Positions 1 to 10,849 of a DNA stretch of 64,000 bases are shown piece by piece. The notes beneath the pieces are model-generated. The model worked only from the letters and a program-made list of their open reading frames with translations, searched no databases and was not told where the DNA came from. The DNA comes from Carposina sasakii (lineage: Eukaryota > Arthropoda > Insecta > Lepidoptera > Carposinidae): positions 10,064,495 through 10,128,494 of the forward strand of contig CP053150.1 of the NCBI GenBank assembly GCA_014607495.2, read 5' to 3'. Each line of letters begins with the position of its first letter. The stretch's first letter is position 1. The position numbers and the translations under genes are program-made.

Positions 1-294
1 CTGTTTCTTCTTCTTTTGTTTCTAGAGCTAGTTGGTTACCAAGACTTAGTTGCTCTTTCTGGTCAAAGTCATCTGCATACATATCTAAATCAGAAGGTTC
101 ATTTTTAGTTTTGTTTTTGTTAATTATAGACTGAATTTTGTCGTAGGTTTCTTGGTAGACATCCATGTTTCCAGTTTTGGTCAGAATCTGATTTGCCAAC
201 TCTGTGATTCTGGTAACAATTTTACTACCTTCATCAACAATGCCTGCTCTTTTTTTCTTCCAACGTTCAGCACTGGATATTTTTGAACTAGCAC
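1..294 (-). CDS. CD2BP2: CD2BP2 coding exon 3 (partial)
   Basis: The acceptor ACATTCCAG precedes GTGCTAGTTC; the G left from exon 2 plus GT completes a Gly codon. The frame stays open to position 1 and encodes a basic stretch followed by MDVYQET and [11 protein letters not shown]. It is cut by the window edge. Confidence 0.88.
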
Positions 295-3200
295 CTGGAA
301 TGTAAAATGTGGTTACTTTATAGAAATATGAAACAGAAAACAACAACAAACAACAGTGTGTTATCCAAATATGTCCACAAGATGTTACCTACATTATTAT
401 TATTTAATTGTATCAGGATTCAGGCGTCACTATTATTATTTGTATTTCTTTGGAAATTCAAGGAACTTTCCTTGTCCTTTGAGAGGTGAGCACATGGGCG
501 TACCCAGGGGGGGGCAGGGGGGAAGCTACCCCCTGGAAATCCCGCAGAACATGTATGAACTCGCCTAGTTACTAATCAAAGTGTAAACAGGGCCCTATGC
601 TCGTAACTTTTTAATAAACCACACAGTATACACTGGCAAAATGCACGGTGCAATTGCCAAAAAATCGCGCGCGACGATGGCGGACGAAGATTACCGCGTT
701 GGAACGCTCGGCTGTATACGGTAATCTTCGGTAGGGAGTTGCGAGCTGAGAGGTTGCGAGCGACTAGCAGAAGGGGTCGCATCATCTGCCGGGTTCTGTG
801 CGGTGGGTATCCAACGCCACTCTTGAGGCTTCGTCGTCTCTTCTATCTCTGCCAAGCGATGTGCGACGTAAGGCTTGAATGTCCTGGGGTCCGACTTAAT
901 CCAGGACAGTACAGTGCTGGAGTCAGTCCAGAACGTCATCCTCTTCATCATCAAGGTTCAACTCCTTCTCGACTGAGTGAGCCAATCTGCTACCCAATAA
1001 CGCCGCCTGCAGCTCCAGTCGAGGAATCGATATCGGCTTCAGCGGCGTCACACTCGCCTTTCCAGCCAGCAGAGACACCAGTGTCTTGCCATCTTCTCTC
1101 TTCGTACGCAGCGGCGTATGCTGTCTCGCTGGCATCTGTGAATACATGCAGCTCCCCCTCAGTGTTGGTCAGAGATATATATGCATGTTGGAATATGCAG
1201 ATCTCGCAGCAGCTGTAGATTCTTCATATACTTCTTCCAGGTTGCACAGGCTTCTTCAGTTATTTCTCCAACCCCGCTTCTCCAGACATCTTGCATCAGT
1301 TTCTTCCCTTGAATCAGGACTGGAGAGACTAATCCCATGGGGTCGAATGTTGACATGTTCGCGCTGGTGATTTCTCTCTTCGTCGGAATTCTGGCCTCGT
1401 TCATTACATCTTCAGGAGTGTTCCGCAAACTCGTTCTAAACCCCAATGCATCTTCATTAATGAACCAATTATGAATTAGAAGGGATCACATCTGAAGCTG
1501 AACTATGGCGCACTTTTTCGGTTAACAAGCAGGAGGACTTCGAAGATTTTGAGATAACAGAATTAATCCAACAAGCAGAATGTTTTTATCCGAAAGTGAA
1601 AACAGCCCTAGAAATTTTACTGGCAATGCCTTATTCCACGGCTACAATTGAAAGATTATTCAGTACACTCAGACGCGTGAAAACGTGGCCGAGATCAACA
1701 ATGATTGAAGACAGGTTAAATGGACTTTGTTTGCTCAGTGTACATAAAAAACTTGTAAATAGTATAGGCGATTCTTTCACGGAAGATGTTATAAACAGTT
1801 TTGCAGAAGATCCTCGAAAATTACTTTTAAAGTAGAAGCGATTTCAATAACATAAAAATACATGCTTAGTCAAATTTACTTTTATTTATTTAACTACCTA
1901 TAAAGCTGTTGTGTATTGCTATTTATATATTGTGCGGGTACTTGATAATCTTTTATTTGTAAAAGATGAACGTTAAGTATGGGGTAGTTTAATAACTATG
2001 TGACACTCAATATATTGGCTACCTAGCTCAATAAATGTTCCTACATTAAAATACTGTTTTATTAGACATAATAGTGGCGACGACGTGTAAAAAGTTATCA
2101 AAATGAACGGGAAATCAGTAAAATTCAGTGAATTTAATCCAAATACTGACAATTGGGACAATTACATTGATAGACTAAAGTACTGTTTTGAGGCTAACAA
2201 TGTGTTGTCTGACACAGCAAAAAGAGCTAATTTCTTCACAGTTTGTGGTTCTCAAGTGTTTGAAACATTTTTAGCGTTGATTACACCTCAAAAATCAAGT
2301 GATGTGACTTTTAGTGAAATCGTAACAGTTCTTACTAAACATTATAGTCCAAAACCTAATGAAATTTCTACATCTTACAAGTTCTACAAACGTAATCAAA
2401 AACATGACGAATTAGCCTCACAATACATTGCAGAATTAAGAAAAATCAGTTCAAGTTGTAACTTCCTCGACTTAGAACGGATGCTACGCGATAGACTTGT
2501 GTGTGGTATGACTGACCAGCGGTTGCAATATGAACTTCTGAAAAAGGATACTTTGACCTATCAAGACGTTGTGGATGCCATGTTGTCATCTGAAAGTGCG
2601 GGAAGAGACGTTCGAATGATCCAGGGATCTGCCAGCGCCATCGCTGGCGCCTCCACATGCGCTGATGAAGTTGCCTGTGGAGTCGGCACACATGTGTCCG
2701 GGGTGGAGCCTATGGAAATCAACGCAGTTCGACTGTCTACGAGTCAACGTTTCTGCTACCGATGTGGAGATCGTCATGCTGGCGAATGTCAATTCAAAAA
2801 TGCGCAATGTCGGTATTGCAAGAAAATGGGTCACTTGGAGAAAGTGTGCTTATCCAAGAAGAAGATCTCCCGCAGAAACACAAACTATTGTGAAGATGAG
2901 GCACGTTTGAACGGTGTTTACAACATTGAAGGATCGAAGCGAGTGCCGCCGTACGAGGTGCGGGTCTCGCTGGACGGCGCGCCGTTGGTGATGCAGGTGG
3001 ACACGGGTGCCAGCTTCAGCATCGTCAACGAGCGCACGTGGCGCACGCTGCGGCCGCGCCGCTGCCTGCAGCCCGCGCCCGTCACACTGCGCACGTGGAC
3101 CGACTCGCCCGTGCACCTGCTGGGACAGGCGACTGTGCGAGTGCTGTACAACGATGTCACACACGACTTGCCGATTATAGTTGCCGAGGGCAACGGGCCT

Positions 3201-6200
3201 AATCTTCTCGGTAGAGACTGGCTCGGGCCATTAGATATTACTATGAACATTAATTTTGTATCAGATTCGGACATTAGTGAGGTAGACAAAATATTATCTA
3301 AACATACTGAAGTTTTTAAAGAAGGTCTCGGTACCTACCGGGGTCACCCTGTAGCTATACATCTAAAACCAGACGCTACACCTAGATTTCTCAAGGCACG
3401 TCCGGTGCCATACGCTTTAAAGGAACGAGTCGAAAAAGAGATTGACTGTTTAGTCAGTGAGAGGGTCCTTAAGGCGGTATCATTTTCCGAGTGGGCTACG
3501 CCGGTCGTACCTATAATTAAGAAGTCAGGAGAGATTCGGTTGTGTGGCGATTACCGCAGTACAGTGAATCAGGCGACAGGTCGTAGTTGATGACAAGACA
3601 GCGAAATTACTTACACTAAATACTTGCAAGGGCTTATACTCTGTACATCGGTTGGCATTTGGAGTAAAAGCATGTCCAGGGATTTTCCAGCGTCTAATGA
3701 CTGCGCTGCTGGCGGGAATTGACGGTGTTGCTGTACTGATCGATGACATTATCATCTGTGGACGTACCATGGATGAGATGCGGCTACGCCTTAGTCAAGT
3801 TTTGGAGCGTATTACAGAATCTGGTTTACGGCTCAATAAGAATAAATGCAAATTTGCAAAGGAAAAGGTGGAATTTTTGGGTTTTGTAATAGACGCCAAA
3901 GGCATTCATCCTGCACATAGTAAAATAGAGTCTATTATGAAAACTCCAAGGCCTAATAATGTGCAAGAACTGCAAGCTTTCTTGGGTTTATATAATTTTT
4001 ACGAACGGTTCATACCGCATAAAGCAACCATACTAGAGCCCTTACATCGGTTATTAGACAAGACACATACTTGGAGATGGACTGAACATGAACAAAAAGC
4101 ATTCGAGAAAGCAAAACACGTTTTATCATTCGATATGACCCTAGTACACTACGATTTACAGAAGCCTTTAATACTAACGTGCGATAGCTCACAATATGTC
4201 GTCGGTGCGGTACTCTCTCATGCTGAAGAGGGCGGTGAATTTCCAATCGCTATGGGATCAAGAACGCTACATACACATGAGCGCCGATATTCACAACTAG
4301 ACAAAGAAGCTACTGCGATCATGTTTGGCATTCAAAAATTTCAAAATTATTTAACGGGACGGTCTTTTACTATTGTAACTGATCACAAACCACTGCTGGG
4401 TATTTTTGATCCTAAAAAAGCTATGCCTAATATGTTGTCACCTAGATTGACTAGAATAGCTATCGCTCTTACATCGCACGACTACGACATTATATACAAG
4501 CCGGGATCACAGATCGGCAGCGCCGACAGTCTCAGCCGTTGGCCGCAACCCGTGCCGGAACTTCCAGAACAGGAATTTTCTGAAATTCTATTAATGGCAG
4601 AAGCCCCAGAAGACTATCCGTTTGACGCTGAAAAGATTGCTCATGCGACTAATAAGGACACCACACTCGCTCGCGTCATCCATTACATACAGCGTGGTTG
4701 GCCGAACAAAGTCACGGACGGGGAGCTCCGAAAGTACTGGCTGCACCGCGAGTCGTTATCGCAGCAAGACGGTTGCGTGCTGCTCGGCAGCCGCGTGGTC
4801 GTGCCGCCGCCGCTGCGCTGCGCCACGCTGCGAGTGCTACACAGGACGCACAGCGGCATCGTACAGACGAAGGCGTTGGCGAGGAGTTACGTGTGGTGGC
4901 CTAACTTAAACGACGACATAGAGCAGTTATTCGGCAGTTGCACAAAGTGCCTTGAGAATCGTCATATGCCGCCTAAAACGAGCCACGAGTGGATAACACC
5001 CACCAGGCCATGGTCGCGGATACACATAGATTTCGCCGGGCCATTTGAAAATAAATTGTTTTTGATCATTGTTGACGCACATTCAAGATGGCCCGAGGTC
5101 TTTATTGTTAGTAACATGACTTCTGCAAATGTTATAAAACACTTGCGAATATTATTGTACGGTTTATGCGAAGTTATAGTTTCCGATAACGGTACTCCGT
5201 TTGTATCCTCCGAAATGAAGCAGTTCTTATCGGCCAATAAAATTAAACAAGTAACCACTTCACCATACCATCCAGCTACTAATGGCTTAGCCGAGAGGAT
5301 GGTTCAGACAGTTAAAGACAAACTAAGGAAAATGAATAACTTGTCATGGGACATAAAAATGGCTAATTTATTGCTGGGCCTACGTGTTACACCATGTACG
5401 TCGACAAATAAAAGTCCAGCTGAACTTCTAATGAAAAGACGACTGAGAACACTTCTTGACACTATTCATCCCGATAATGTTCAGTTTAAAAGAACAGAAG
5501 AACAAATAGTTTGCAATAGCCAGAAAAAGCATAGAGAAACTACTGTTGGACAAACCATTATGTATAGAAACTATGGCAGGGGACAGAAATGGTTACCTGG
5601 TACTGTAGTTGACAAAGATGGTCCATCTAGTTATAAAATTAAAAGTACAGATGGTACATTTGTTAACAGACATATAGACCAATTAGTTAAGACAACATTA
5701 CAAGAAGAAAACAGAGGGGAGGAAGAAAGTGCAGAAGTAAGGACTGATGCTGATAAAATACCTGAATCTTACAATGACAATATACCTAAATCATATAATC
5801 AAGAGGAACCTCAAGCACAGGAACTTGAGAGCAGTCAAGAGTATCATGATGTGATTGAGATACCTAGCGCTGACAAGTGGGCTGACATGCTTGGGATTCC
5901 TAGTACTTCAGAGATTAGCCACTCCGGGGGCAAGATTAAAAATAAGCTTTATATACATTCTAAGTTGCCTTATGAACGCCCAGAAAACCAAAATCATTTC
6001 TTGTGTTAATTATTGTAATGTAGGTTGTTGATTTCTTAAATAGTTTGTGTATTTCATGGATAGTTTCTTTAAGCAATATTGATTCAATTGTATATTTTAG
6101 TCCTGCTGTAGTATTATTACTTAGGGGGGAAATATGTTGTGTATTGCTATTTATATATTGTGCGGGTACTTGATAATCTTTTATTTGTAAAAGATGAACG

Positions 6201-8251
6201 TTAAGTATGGGGTAGTTTAATAACTATGTGACACTCAATATATTGGCTACCTAGCTCAATAAATGTTCCTACATTAAAATACTGTTTTATTAGACATAAT
6301 AAAAGCATTTGCGGCTGTTTGCCCTACACACCACACTTCTATACCTAATGTTTCATGTAGGTGTGTTTACGTAGTGTGTATGACAAAACAGCCACGGACG
6401 ATCCGACCTAAAAATCTGATTTGCCCCCCTAGGCCAGAAGCTGGGTACGCCCATGGGTGTGTATCAGGCTGTAGAACTTTAATATGATGTGGGATTATTA
6501 TAGAAATATTCAACAATTCTGGAATACTTACCAATTCGTTGCAAAGTTTTTGCAATTGTTTCTTTAGGTTTCATATGTTGAAAAAGTTCTTCATAATTTT
6601 TATGTAGGTCAAACTTTTCTTCAGGTTCATCCTCACTACTGGAATCATCACCAAGGCCTTTCTCTGTATCATCTTTGTGTACTTTATACTTATCCTCAGG
6701 CCGACCCTTTACTTTAACCCAATCTATATTGTCTAACCAACCATCTCTTATTTCCTTCTCTTTCTTCCAATGATAATGCCCTTGTGTATCAAAGTGGCCT
6801 TCTTCTAATTCCTCTTTCATATTAAATGGTGTAATTGTTATCTAAAAGAAATACAAATAAAAAAATAAATACAAGTAAATTTATAGAATACTAGCTAATG
6901 GAGTTGAGCTGGGGTATAAAATTAGTTTACAACAGATTTTCAGATTTCTGTATTGGTAACACAGCAACACAAGAATTTTATAGTCACTAATAAAACTTAA
7001 ATACCTAGGTAGTATTTAATATATATATTTTTTTTCTTTTTACCCAACTGTGCGATGCAAAGGAGTGGTATTGTGTTTAACAGTCTATGTTTGTATGTTC
7101 CTTTGAAGCACTACACAGACCAAACGCCTCAGGCGATTTTTATGATTGACATGTCAATTGATTCCTCTTAGTCCGGTGAGTGTCACTGAAGACATGACGT
7201 TAGTGAAAATCCAATATGGCGACTACTGGATGGACGCTATATTGTGAAAATGAAAAAAAATTAAGTTGACGTACTATATCAAGTGGGGTATCATTGAATA
7301 AACATTTTTCGATTCAACTCGATTCGTGTAACAACCATTCTCAAATATAAGTTTTTAGACAGTAGAAATTTACGATGAATAGATGAAACTTCTTGCTGCC
7401 GAACATGTTTCTTGAAGCTTACCTATTAGCAGTACTCATAACTAAAAAGTATAAAATAAAAAAACAATTTAAAAAATCCAAACTTCCGACTGCATAAAAA
7501 AGAACCAAACTATATACATAATAAAAAACTGAAAAGAATAAAACAAGCACTTGGATGTCCATTAGTCTAGAATTCTATGATATACCTATTATTGAATGAA
7601 TACTATTGAAGATAATAAAATATTTTCTAATAATGGAACATAACAACTGAACAGTCGGGATCTATTATCCAACAACCAAACTAATATTTCTATGGATCCT
7701 ACCTGTCCTTTTCTCTCTCAGCCATTCATGTTAAGAACGGAGAGAGATATAACTAATTAAGATTAGGTTTAGATTTAAGTGTGACTGCTGGAATCAACCT
7801 TAATATAGAAAATATTTATACAAATTTACAGCATAGTGAGTGTACCTATAATTTGCCGCATGGTGCTGGCAGAGTCGAGTTTGTACCACCCCACGCGTAC
7901 CCATGGGTATCCTACGAGACAATGAAAGATTTCCAGGAGGTGGGCAGCAGCACCTCCCGTGCTGACAACATAGTCAAAAAATCAGACTGCGGTCACCAAT
8001 ACTGGACTGCAATAGGCTGAAGAAGCACCTATAATGCTTGAATTTATTCACAAATGTTGACTTACTTCACCTTCCATTCCAGCAACACCTTCTTCTTCAC
8101 CCTCAATAGACTCAGCGTTGAGTACATTGTTTTTTTCTTCTTCAGCTCCACTGTCCTCCTCATCAGAATCTAAGGAATGTTTCTTTCCTTCACGTTGTAC
8201 TTTAACATTCTCTTCAATATCAAAAGCTTCAGAGGCTGATCTTTTAGCCAT
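1..8251 (-). CDS. CD2BP2: CD2BP2/Snu40-like U5 snRNP protein gene, 5' portion (3' end beyond window)
   Basis: CD2BP2 (yeast Lin1/Snu40) is a U5 snRNP-associated splicing factor whose C-terminal GYF domain binds proline-rich peptides. Three coding exons are visible: 8066-8251, 6532-6841 and 1-294, with GT-AG junctions and matching phases (0, then 1). Family hallmarks seen: KHSLDSDEE in exon 1; ITPFN then [21 protein letters not shown] in exon 2; MDVYQET and [13 protein letters not shown] in exon 3. About 263 residues lie in the window; the GYF domain should lie left of position 1. Intron 1 (6842-8065) carries a LINE/SINE tail; intron 2 (295-6531) is swollen by nested transposons. Identity is from motif recall, not a database search. 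Confidence 0.9.
595..1455 (-). pseudogene. BEL/Pao retrotransposon pol fragment
   Basis: The minus strand encodes, in two interleaved frames, reverse-transcriptase thumb/connection and RNase H sequence of the Pao/BEL type. Recognisable pieces are [15 protein letters not shown] (near 1340), [16 protein letters not shown] (near 1000) and [10 protein letters not shown] followed by [13 protein letters not shown] (about 780-930). At least two frameshifts separate them and no LTRs are visible. It is a decayed internal fragment within the hAT element. Confidence 0.8.
1478..1835 (+). pseudogene. hAT transposase C-terminal (dimerisation) fragment
   Basis: The plus frame is open from about 1478 to the stop at 1833-1835. 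It includes [18 protein letters not shown] and then [16 protein letters not shown], the signature of the hATC dimerisation region (SxxxERxFS). It lies in the same orientation as the 493-6455 element and before its 3' end, so it is probably that element's own transposase tail. Everything upstream is replaced by BEL/Pao sequence. Confidence 0.8.
1907..2073 (+). repeat. 5' LTR of gypsy element
   Basis: Begins TGTTGTGTATTGC and ends CATAATA. No difference from the 3' LTR was seen on direct reading. It contains AATAAA near 2029. Confidence 0.92.
2103..3590 (+). CDS. gypsy gag-protease-RT N-terminus, truncated by deletion
   Basis: The start codon lies 30 bases after the left LTR. Residues about 1-200 are gag-like. 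Two zinc knuckles follow near 217-250: a variant CX2CX3HX3C and a canonical CX2CX4HX4C. The retroviral-type protease has its DTG near residue 299 and LLGRDWL near 367. The start of reverse transcriptase follows. The frame stops just after the [11 protein letters not shown] block, where sequence around the first catalytic Asp of RT is missing. The product would be a 495-residue Gag-PR protein without active RT. Confidence 0.88.
   Translation: MNGKSVKFSEFNPNTDNWDNYIDRLKYCFEANNVLSDTAKRANFFTVCGSQVFETFLALITPQKSSDVTFSEIVTVLTKHYSPKPNEISTSYKFYKRNQKHDELASQYIAELRKISSSCNFLDLERMLRDRLVCGMTDQRLQYELLKKDTLTYQDVVDAMLSSESAGRDVRMIQGSASAIAGASTCADEVACGVGTHVSGVEPMEINAVRLSTSQRFCYRCGDRHAGECQFKNAQCRYCKKMGHLEKVCLSKKKISRRNTNYCEDEARLNGVYNIEGSKRVPPYEVRVSLDGAPLVMQVDTGASFSIVNERTWRTLRPRRCLQPAPVTLRTWTDSPVHLLGQATVRVLYNDVTHDLPIIVAEGNGPNLLGRDWLGPLDITMNINFVSDSDISEVDKILSKHTEVFKEGLGTYRGHPVAIHLKPDATPRFLKARPVPYALKERVEKEIDCLVSERVLKAVSFSEWATPVVPIIKKSGEIRLCGDYRSTVNQATGRS
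3586..6009 (+). pseudogene. gypsy pol remainder: RT (part), RNase H, integrase
   Basis: This frame resumes downstream of the RT deletion; its first in-frame Met region is at 3652. It carries the RT active-site box VLIDD near 3745, RNase H ([14 protein letters not shown] near 4180; TDHKPL near 4380), an integrase HHCC finger (about 4840-4960, ending CTKC) and the integrase core with D in IDFAGPF, D in SDNGTPF and E in NGLAER. A C-terminal domain and acidic tail run to 6009. RNase H and integrase look undamaged; RT lacks its first catalytic Asp segment and cannot work alone. Confidence 0.88.
6135..6301 (+). repeat. 3' LTR of gypsy element
   Basis: Same 167 bp as the left LTR. It is preceded by the polypurine tract and followed by the AAAGC target duplicate. 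Confidence 0.92.
6532..6841 (-). CDS. CD2BP2: CD2BP2 coding exon 2
   Basis: The acceptor TTTCTTTTAG precedes ATAACAATTACACC (ITITPFN), which continues the family RITPFN motif. The donor is CGAATTG/GTAAGT, leaving one base of a split codon. The exon encodes the EEGHFD...WLDNIDWVK core. Confidence 0.9.
7850..8028 (+). repeat. LINE/SINE-type 3' repeat fragment in CD2BP2 intron 1
   Basis: Matches the longer copy at 23810-24060 (GAGTTTGTACCACCCC, GTGCTGACAACATAGTC, ACTGCAATAGGCTGAAGA). An internal part is deleted. The same tail recurs at 46340-46410 and 61375-61412. Confidence 0.65.
8066..8251 (-). CDS. CD2BP2: CD2BP2 coding exon 1
   Basis: The start codon is at 8249-8251 and encodes [11 protein letters not shown]. 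Sixty-two codons end at a consensus donor, GGTGAA/GTAAGT, in phase 0. The exon is acidic and Ser/Glu-rich and contains the family KHSLDSDEE motif. Confidence 0.88.
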
Positions 8252-8408
8252 ATTCTATGAAAATACCCGTGAGAAATACAACCAATGACCTCTTACAACT
8301 CAATTTTCAATTCAAGATAACAAAAAATATGTTAGAGAACAAAACACGAACAAACAAAATAATGAAAATTAATATGTGATAAATATCCCAAAAACCTCCG
8401 AAAAACTT

Positions 8409-8821
8409 TTTTTTTTTTTTTTTTTTTAGTTTATCCCGAAGGAAAGGCAAGGGGAACTAAGCCCATACAGCCTAATCATTGTTTAGTAAAATGTATTCTG
8501 AATTAATGATGAATGACAATGATGATGAATGGAAACGTCGGGAAAATCCTCAAGAACAAGTGTAAAGTTAGTCAAAATGAAAAATTATTGCAGAAACAAC
8601 TTACATGGGCCCATGAAGAGATCGTATTCCGGCTAAAGTTTTACTTAGCTTACCTGCGTATAAAACCATGCACACGCACTAGATTCACATCACAAGTAAT
8701 CAAAATATAACTTATCTACCAGAAAACATCACTTTATGGACACAAGCAAGCCATTTACAAATATTTTTTGATTTTCACAAGAAAATTACACCTGCACCCT
8801 TCCAGCTTTTCCCGCCGAATC
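8409..8821 (-). mobile_element. A-tailed SINE-like retroposon copy A
   Basis: A copy of a roughly 410-bp family. Read on the minus strand it starts GGATTCGGCGGGAAAAGC and ends CCTTCGGGATAAACTAAAA with a poly-A tail. The target duplication CCGAAAAACTT lies at 8398-8408 and 8822-8832. Variable-length duplications, A-tails and 5' truncations across the family point to target-primed reverse transcription. I found no clear pol III box A/B. The short 65-codon frame shared by several copies is probably chance. Confidence 0.75.
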
Positions 8822-8832
8822 CCGAAAAACTT

Positions 8833-9191
8833 ATTAATACAACCTGTCAAAGTAATCAAACGATGATGGAACGTCATTTTATTTTTTAAATGAATGTAAG
8901 GGAAAAGACAGCAGCCAATTCATACAGCCAAGAACTGGAATGTCACTTTTTATTCGTTTTGTGAACGACAATCGAATTGGTACATGGGGATGGAAATTGG
9001 TATTGATATTTTCACAAATTGAAAATCTTCTAACTAGTACCAGTTGTACCGGCATGCGGCATGTTACTTTTAAGGAAGCACGAGTCACGACGCACAATAG
9101 GAAATGTAGGTACTTAATAAGAAAGATTCTTCATCAAAAGGTTTCTTCGAATGTCGGCGCTAGTTGCTCAGTATATAACTAAATAATCTAT
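8833..9191. other. Unassigned spacer
   Basis: AT-rich sequence between repeat copy A and the first P-like element. No convincing coding, RNA or terminal-repeat signal seen. Confidence 0.5.
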
Positions 9192-9521
9192 GTAACTGTC
9201 AGGGATTTGGTATCTCCTCTTAGGATGGATTCCAAGCTCTGAACAAGAAATTGAAACATGAAAAAATGACAGCCTCCCCCCCTTGTTTTCCCACAAGGGA
9301 TCCCTTAAACAGCAAAAAAATACCCTATAATGTAAGTAAAGACGTTGAAAAAGGCATAAATATAATATTATCATGAAAAACTTGGATTCGTTTTGAAAAT
9401 GTTTACATATTTAATAGAGTAATGAAATGTATTTAATGTAATTTGTATTATAAATAAAGTGTACATAATATAGTAAAACAAACCTTCGCGGTAGCAAAAA
9501 TTCTGTATTTTAAGGAATGTT

Positions 9522-10644
9522 TGTCGTATAGCACAGTTATGAAGAAATTGTAGCCTACCTAATAAATATATATAATACCTACCTAACGAAATAAAAAGAA
9601 AATATGAGTTACACGAATTTATTTACAACACAAATTAACACCATATATAAGAGAGATCACTATGAATAATGCGTGAAGGTGAGTGAGGATGAGTAGAGCG
9701 TGGATGAAGGAATGTGGAGTGTAAAAGTGTAGGAAGTCGGTGAGCAGAGTCCTCTTGAGGGTCCTGGGTCGACAGCGTTCCAGGAGTCACGCCCCCGGGT
9801 GTAGTATTTGCAGGCAGGAGTTAAAGGTACTGGATCCGACGAACGGGTCAGTTGTAGATGCAGGTGCAGAAGTTGCAGGTACCGGACCAGACAACCGGGT
9901 CACTGTTGTAGATGCAGGTGTAGAAGTTGCAGATAGGAGTTGCAGGTACCAGACCCGACGAACGGATCACAGTTGTAGATGCAGGTGCAGACGTTGTAGG
10001 TACTGGATCGGACAGAAGAATCTTCTCGGTCGCGGATTACTGAACGCGACGCGGGCGCGGATTGTTCGCGCTGTATAGGTCCGTGGACGCGGAGCGCGGT
10101 TACTGAACGCGACGCGGGCGCGGTTTGTTCGCGCTGTAGAAGTCCGGCGAAGTGCAGCAAGGGTCCCGGGGCAGGCGGCCCCGGGACAAGGCCTTATAAT
10201 TCCGTTCTTCACTCTGGCTGAGTAGCCGACGGAATGCTTGACTTTTTCCCGTTTGTATGGCTTATATACGAATTTTTGTCTCCATTTTCAAATTCTTGAA
10301 TTCGAAATGAATTCTTTTTCTTCATGAAGTTTTGTAAAGATTTGAGTGTACGAAAAGAGTAATATAATGAAAAAGTGACATGACAAGAGCTTGCCAAAAG
10401 GATGACTTTTCGTTTCAAAATAAACCAATTTCTGTGTTTTGGTTTGAATTTGTTGGATAATTTGTGTTTTAAATATAAAATCAAAAGGGAAACTGTATAA
10501 TATTATGTATCTGAAAAGCGCATCCTCGAGGAATGATCAGGTGATGAGATAAAGTGAAAATGAAATATGTTGTGATAAACTAAAAAGTCCTCGGATTGAG
10601 CTCCTAGGGCTTCTATAAGGTCCTCAAGGTTAGTAAATCCTACA
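9522..10644. mobile_element. Probable solo LTR inside the left P-like copy
   Basis: Absent from the otherwise collinear right copy. It starts TGTCGTATAG, ends AAATCCTACA and is flanked by TGTT (9518-9521, 10645-10648), so it has TG...CA ends with a 4-bp duplication, as for LTR elements. Its middle is GC-rich with short tandem repeats: GTTGTAGATGCAGG occurs three times (about 9850-9990), and GAACGCGACGCGGGCGCGG twice (about 10041-10137). No gag/pol seen. Confidence 0.65.
9850..10140. repeat. GC-rich tandem repeats within the solo LTR
   Basis: Three units built on GTTGTAGATGCAGGTG...GTTGCAGGTAC (57-70 bp apart) are followed by two copies of a roughly 60-bp unit containing GAACGCGACGCGGGCGCGG and TTGTTCGCGCTGTA. 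Strikingly GC-rich against AT-rich surroundings. Confidence 0.7.
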
Positions 10645-10781
10645 TGTTCTGTTGCTATGTAATGGTATCCCTGGGTAGCACATGACAATTTTGTCAAATC
10701 ATGTCAAGTCGATTTGTTTGAATCGCTTCGCATATTTGTGTGGACTAAATAAGATATTTTGGTGGTATTGATATAAATACA

Positions 10782-10849
10782 GTAGTGAAATGTATTGTTC
10801 GTGGTTGCAGAAGCGAGTGGCGTCCAGGATCCAACTTATTATATCACTC
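10782..10849 (+). pseudogene. THAP-type zinc-finger first exon of left P-like copy
   Basis: The frame reads VKCIVRGCRSEWRPGSNLLYH and then a consensus donor TC/GTAAGT. The C-x-V-x-G-C spacing followed by LYH matches the start of THAP DNA-binding domains, found in P-element transposases and THAP genes. No in-frame ATG stands directly before it (GTG at the expected place), and the downstream exon is out of phase. Treated as a remnant; the rest of the THAP domain is not visible. Confidence 0.6.

Larger units (their letters stand above)
1907..6301 (+). mobile_element. Ty3/gypsy LTR retrotransposon, recent, pol-deleted
   Basis: LTRs at 1907-2073 and 6135-6301 read as identical over 167 bp. The 5-bp target duplication AAAGC lies at 1902-1906 and 6302-6306. 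TGGCGACGACGTG directly after the left LTR is the likely primer-binding site; AGGGGGGAAATA before the right LTR is the polypurine tract. Gag and protease are in one frame (2103-3590); most of pol is in a second (to 6009). There is no env frame. The element lies opposite to the host CD2BP2 gene. Confidence 0.93.
493..6455 (+). mobile_element. hAT transposon with nested BEL/Pao and gypsy elements, in CD2BP2 intron 2
   Basis: The ends are perfect 15-bp inverted repeats, CATGGGCGTACCCAG at 493-507 and its complement at 6441-6455, followed inwards by G-rich tracts. The flanking octamers GGTGAGCA (485-492) and GGTGTGTA (6456-6463) agree at 6 of 8 positions, as expected for an old hAT target duplication. 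Inside, in order, are a minus-strand BEL/Pao fragment, the C-terminal part of a hAT transposase, a gypsy element and the hAT 3' end. The N-terminal transposase is missing, so the hAT is dead. Confidence 0.75.

Noticed and set aside
2850..3289. Minus-strand frames across the gypsy protease region
   Set aside because: Shadows of the gag-protease frame; GC-rich codons leave the complementary strand open.
8513..8710. A repeated 65-residue protein (MTMMMNGNVGKIL...) conserved at several sites
   Set aside because: It is one frame of the A-tailed retroposon on the strand opposite to its poly-A sense; similarity follows from the DNA repeat and the frame has no known domain.
9740..10212. Arg/Cys-rich frames on both strands
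   Set aside because: Products of the GC-rich tandem repeats in the solo LTR.
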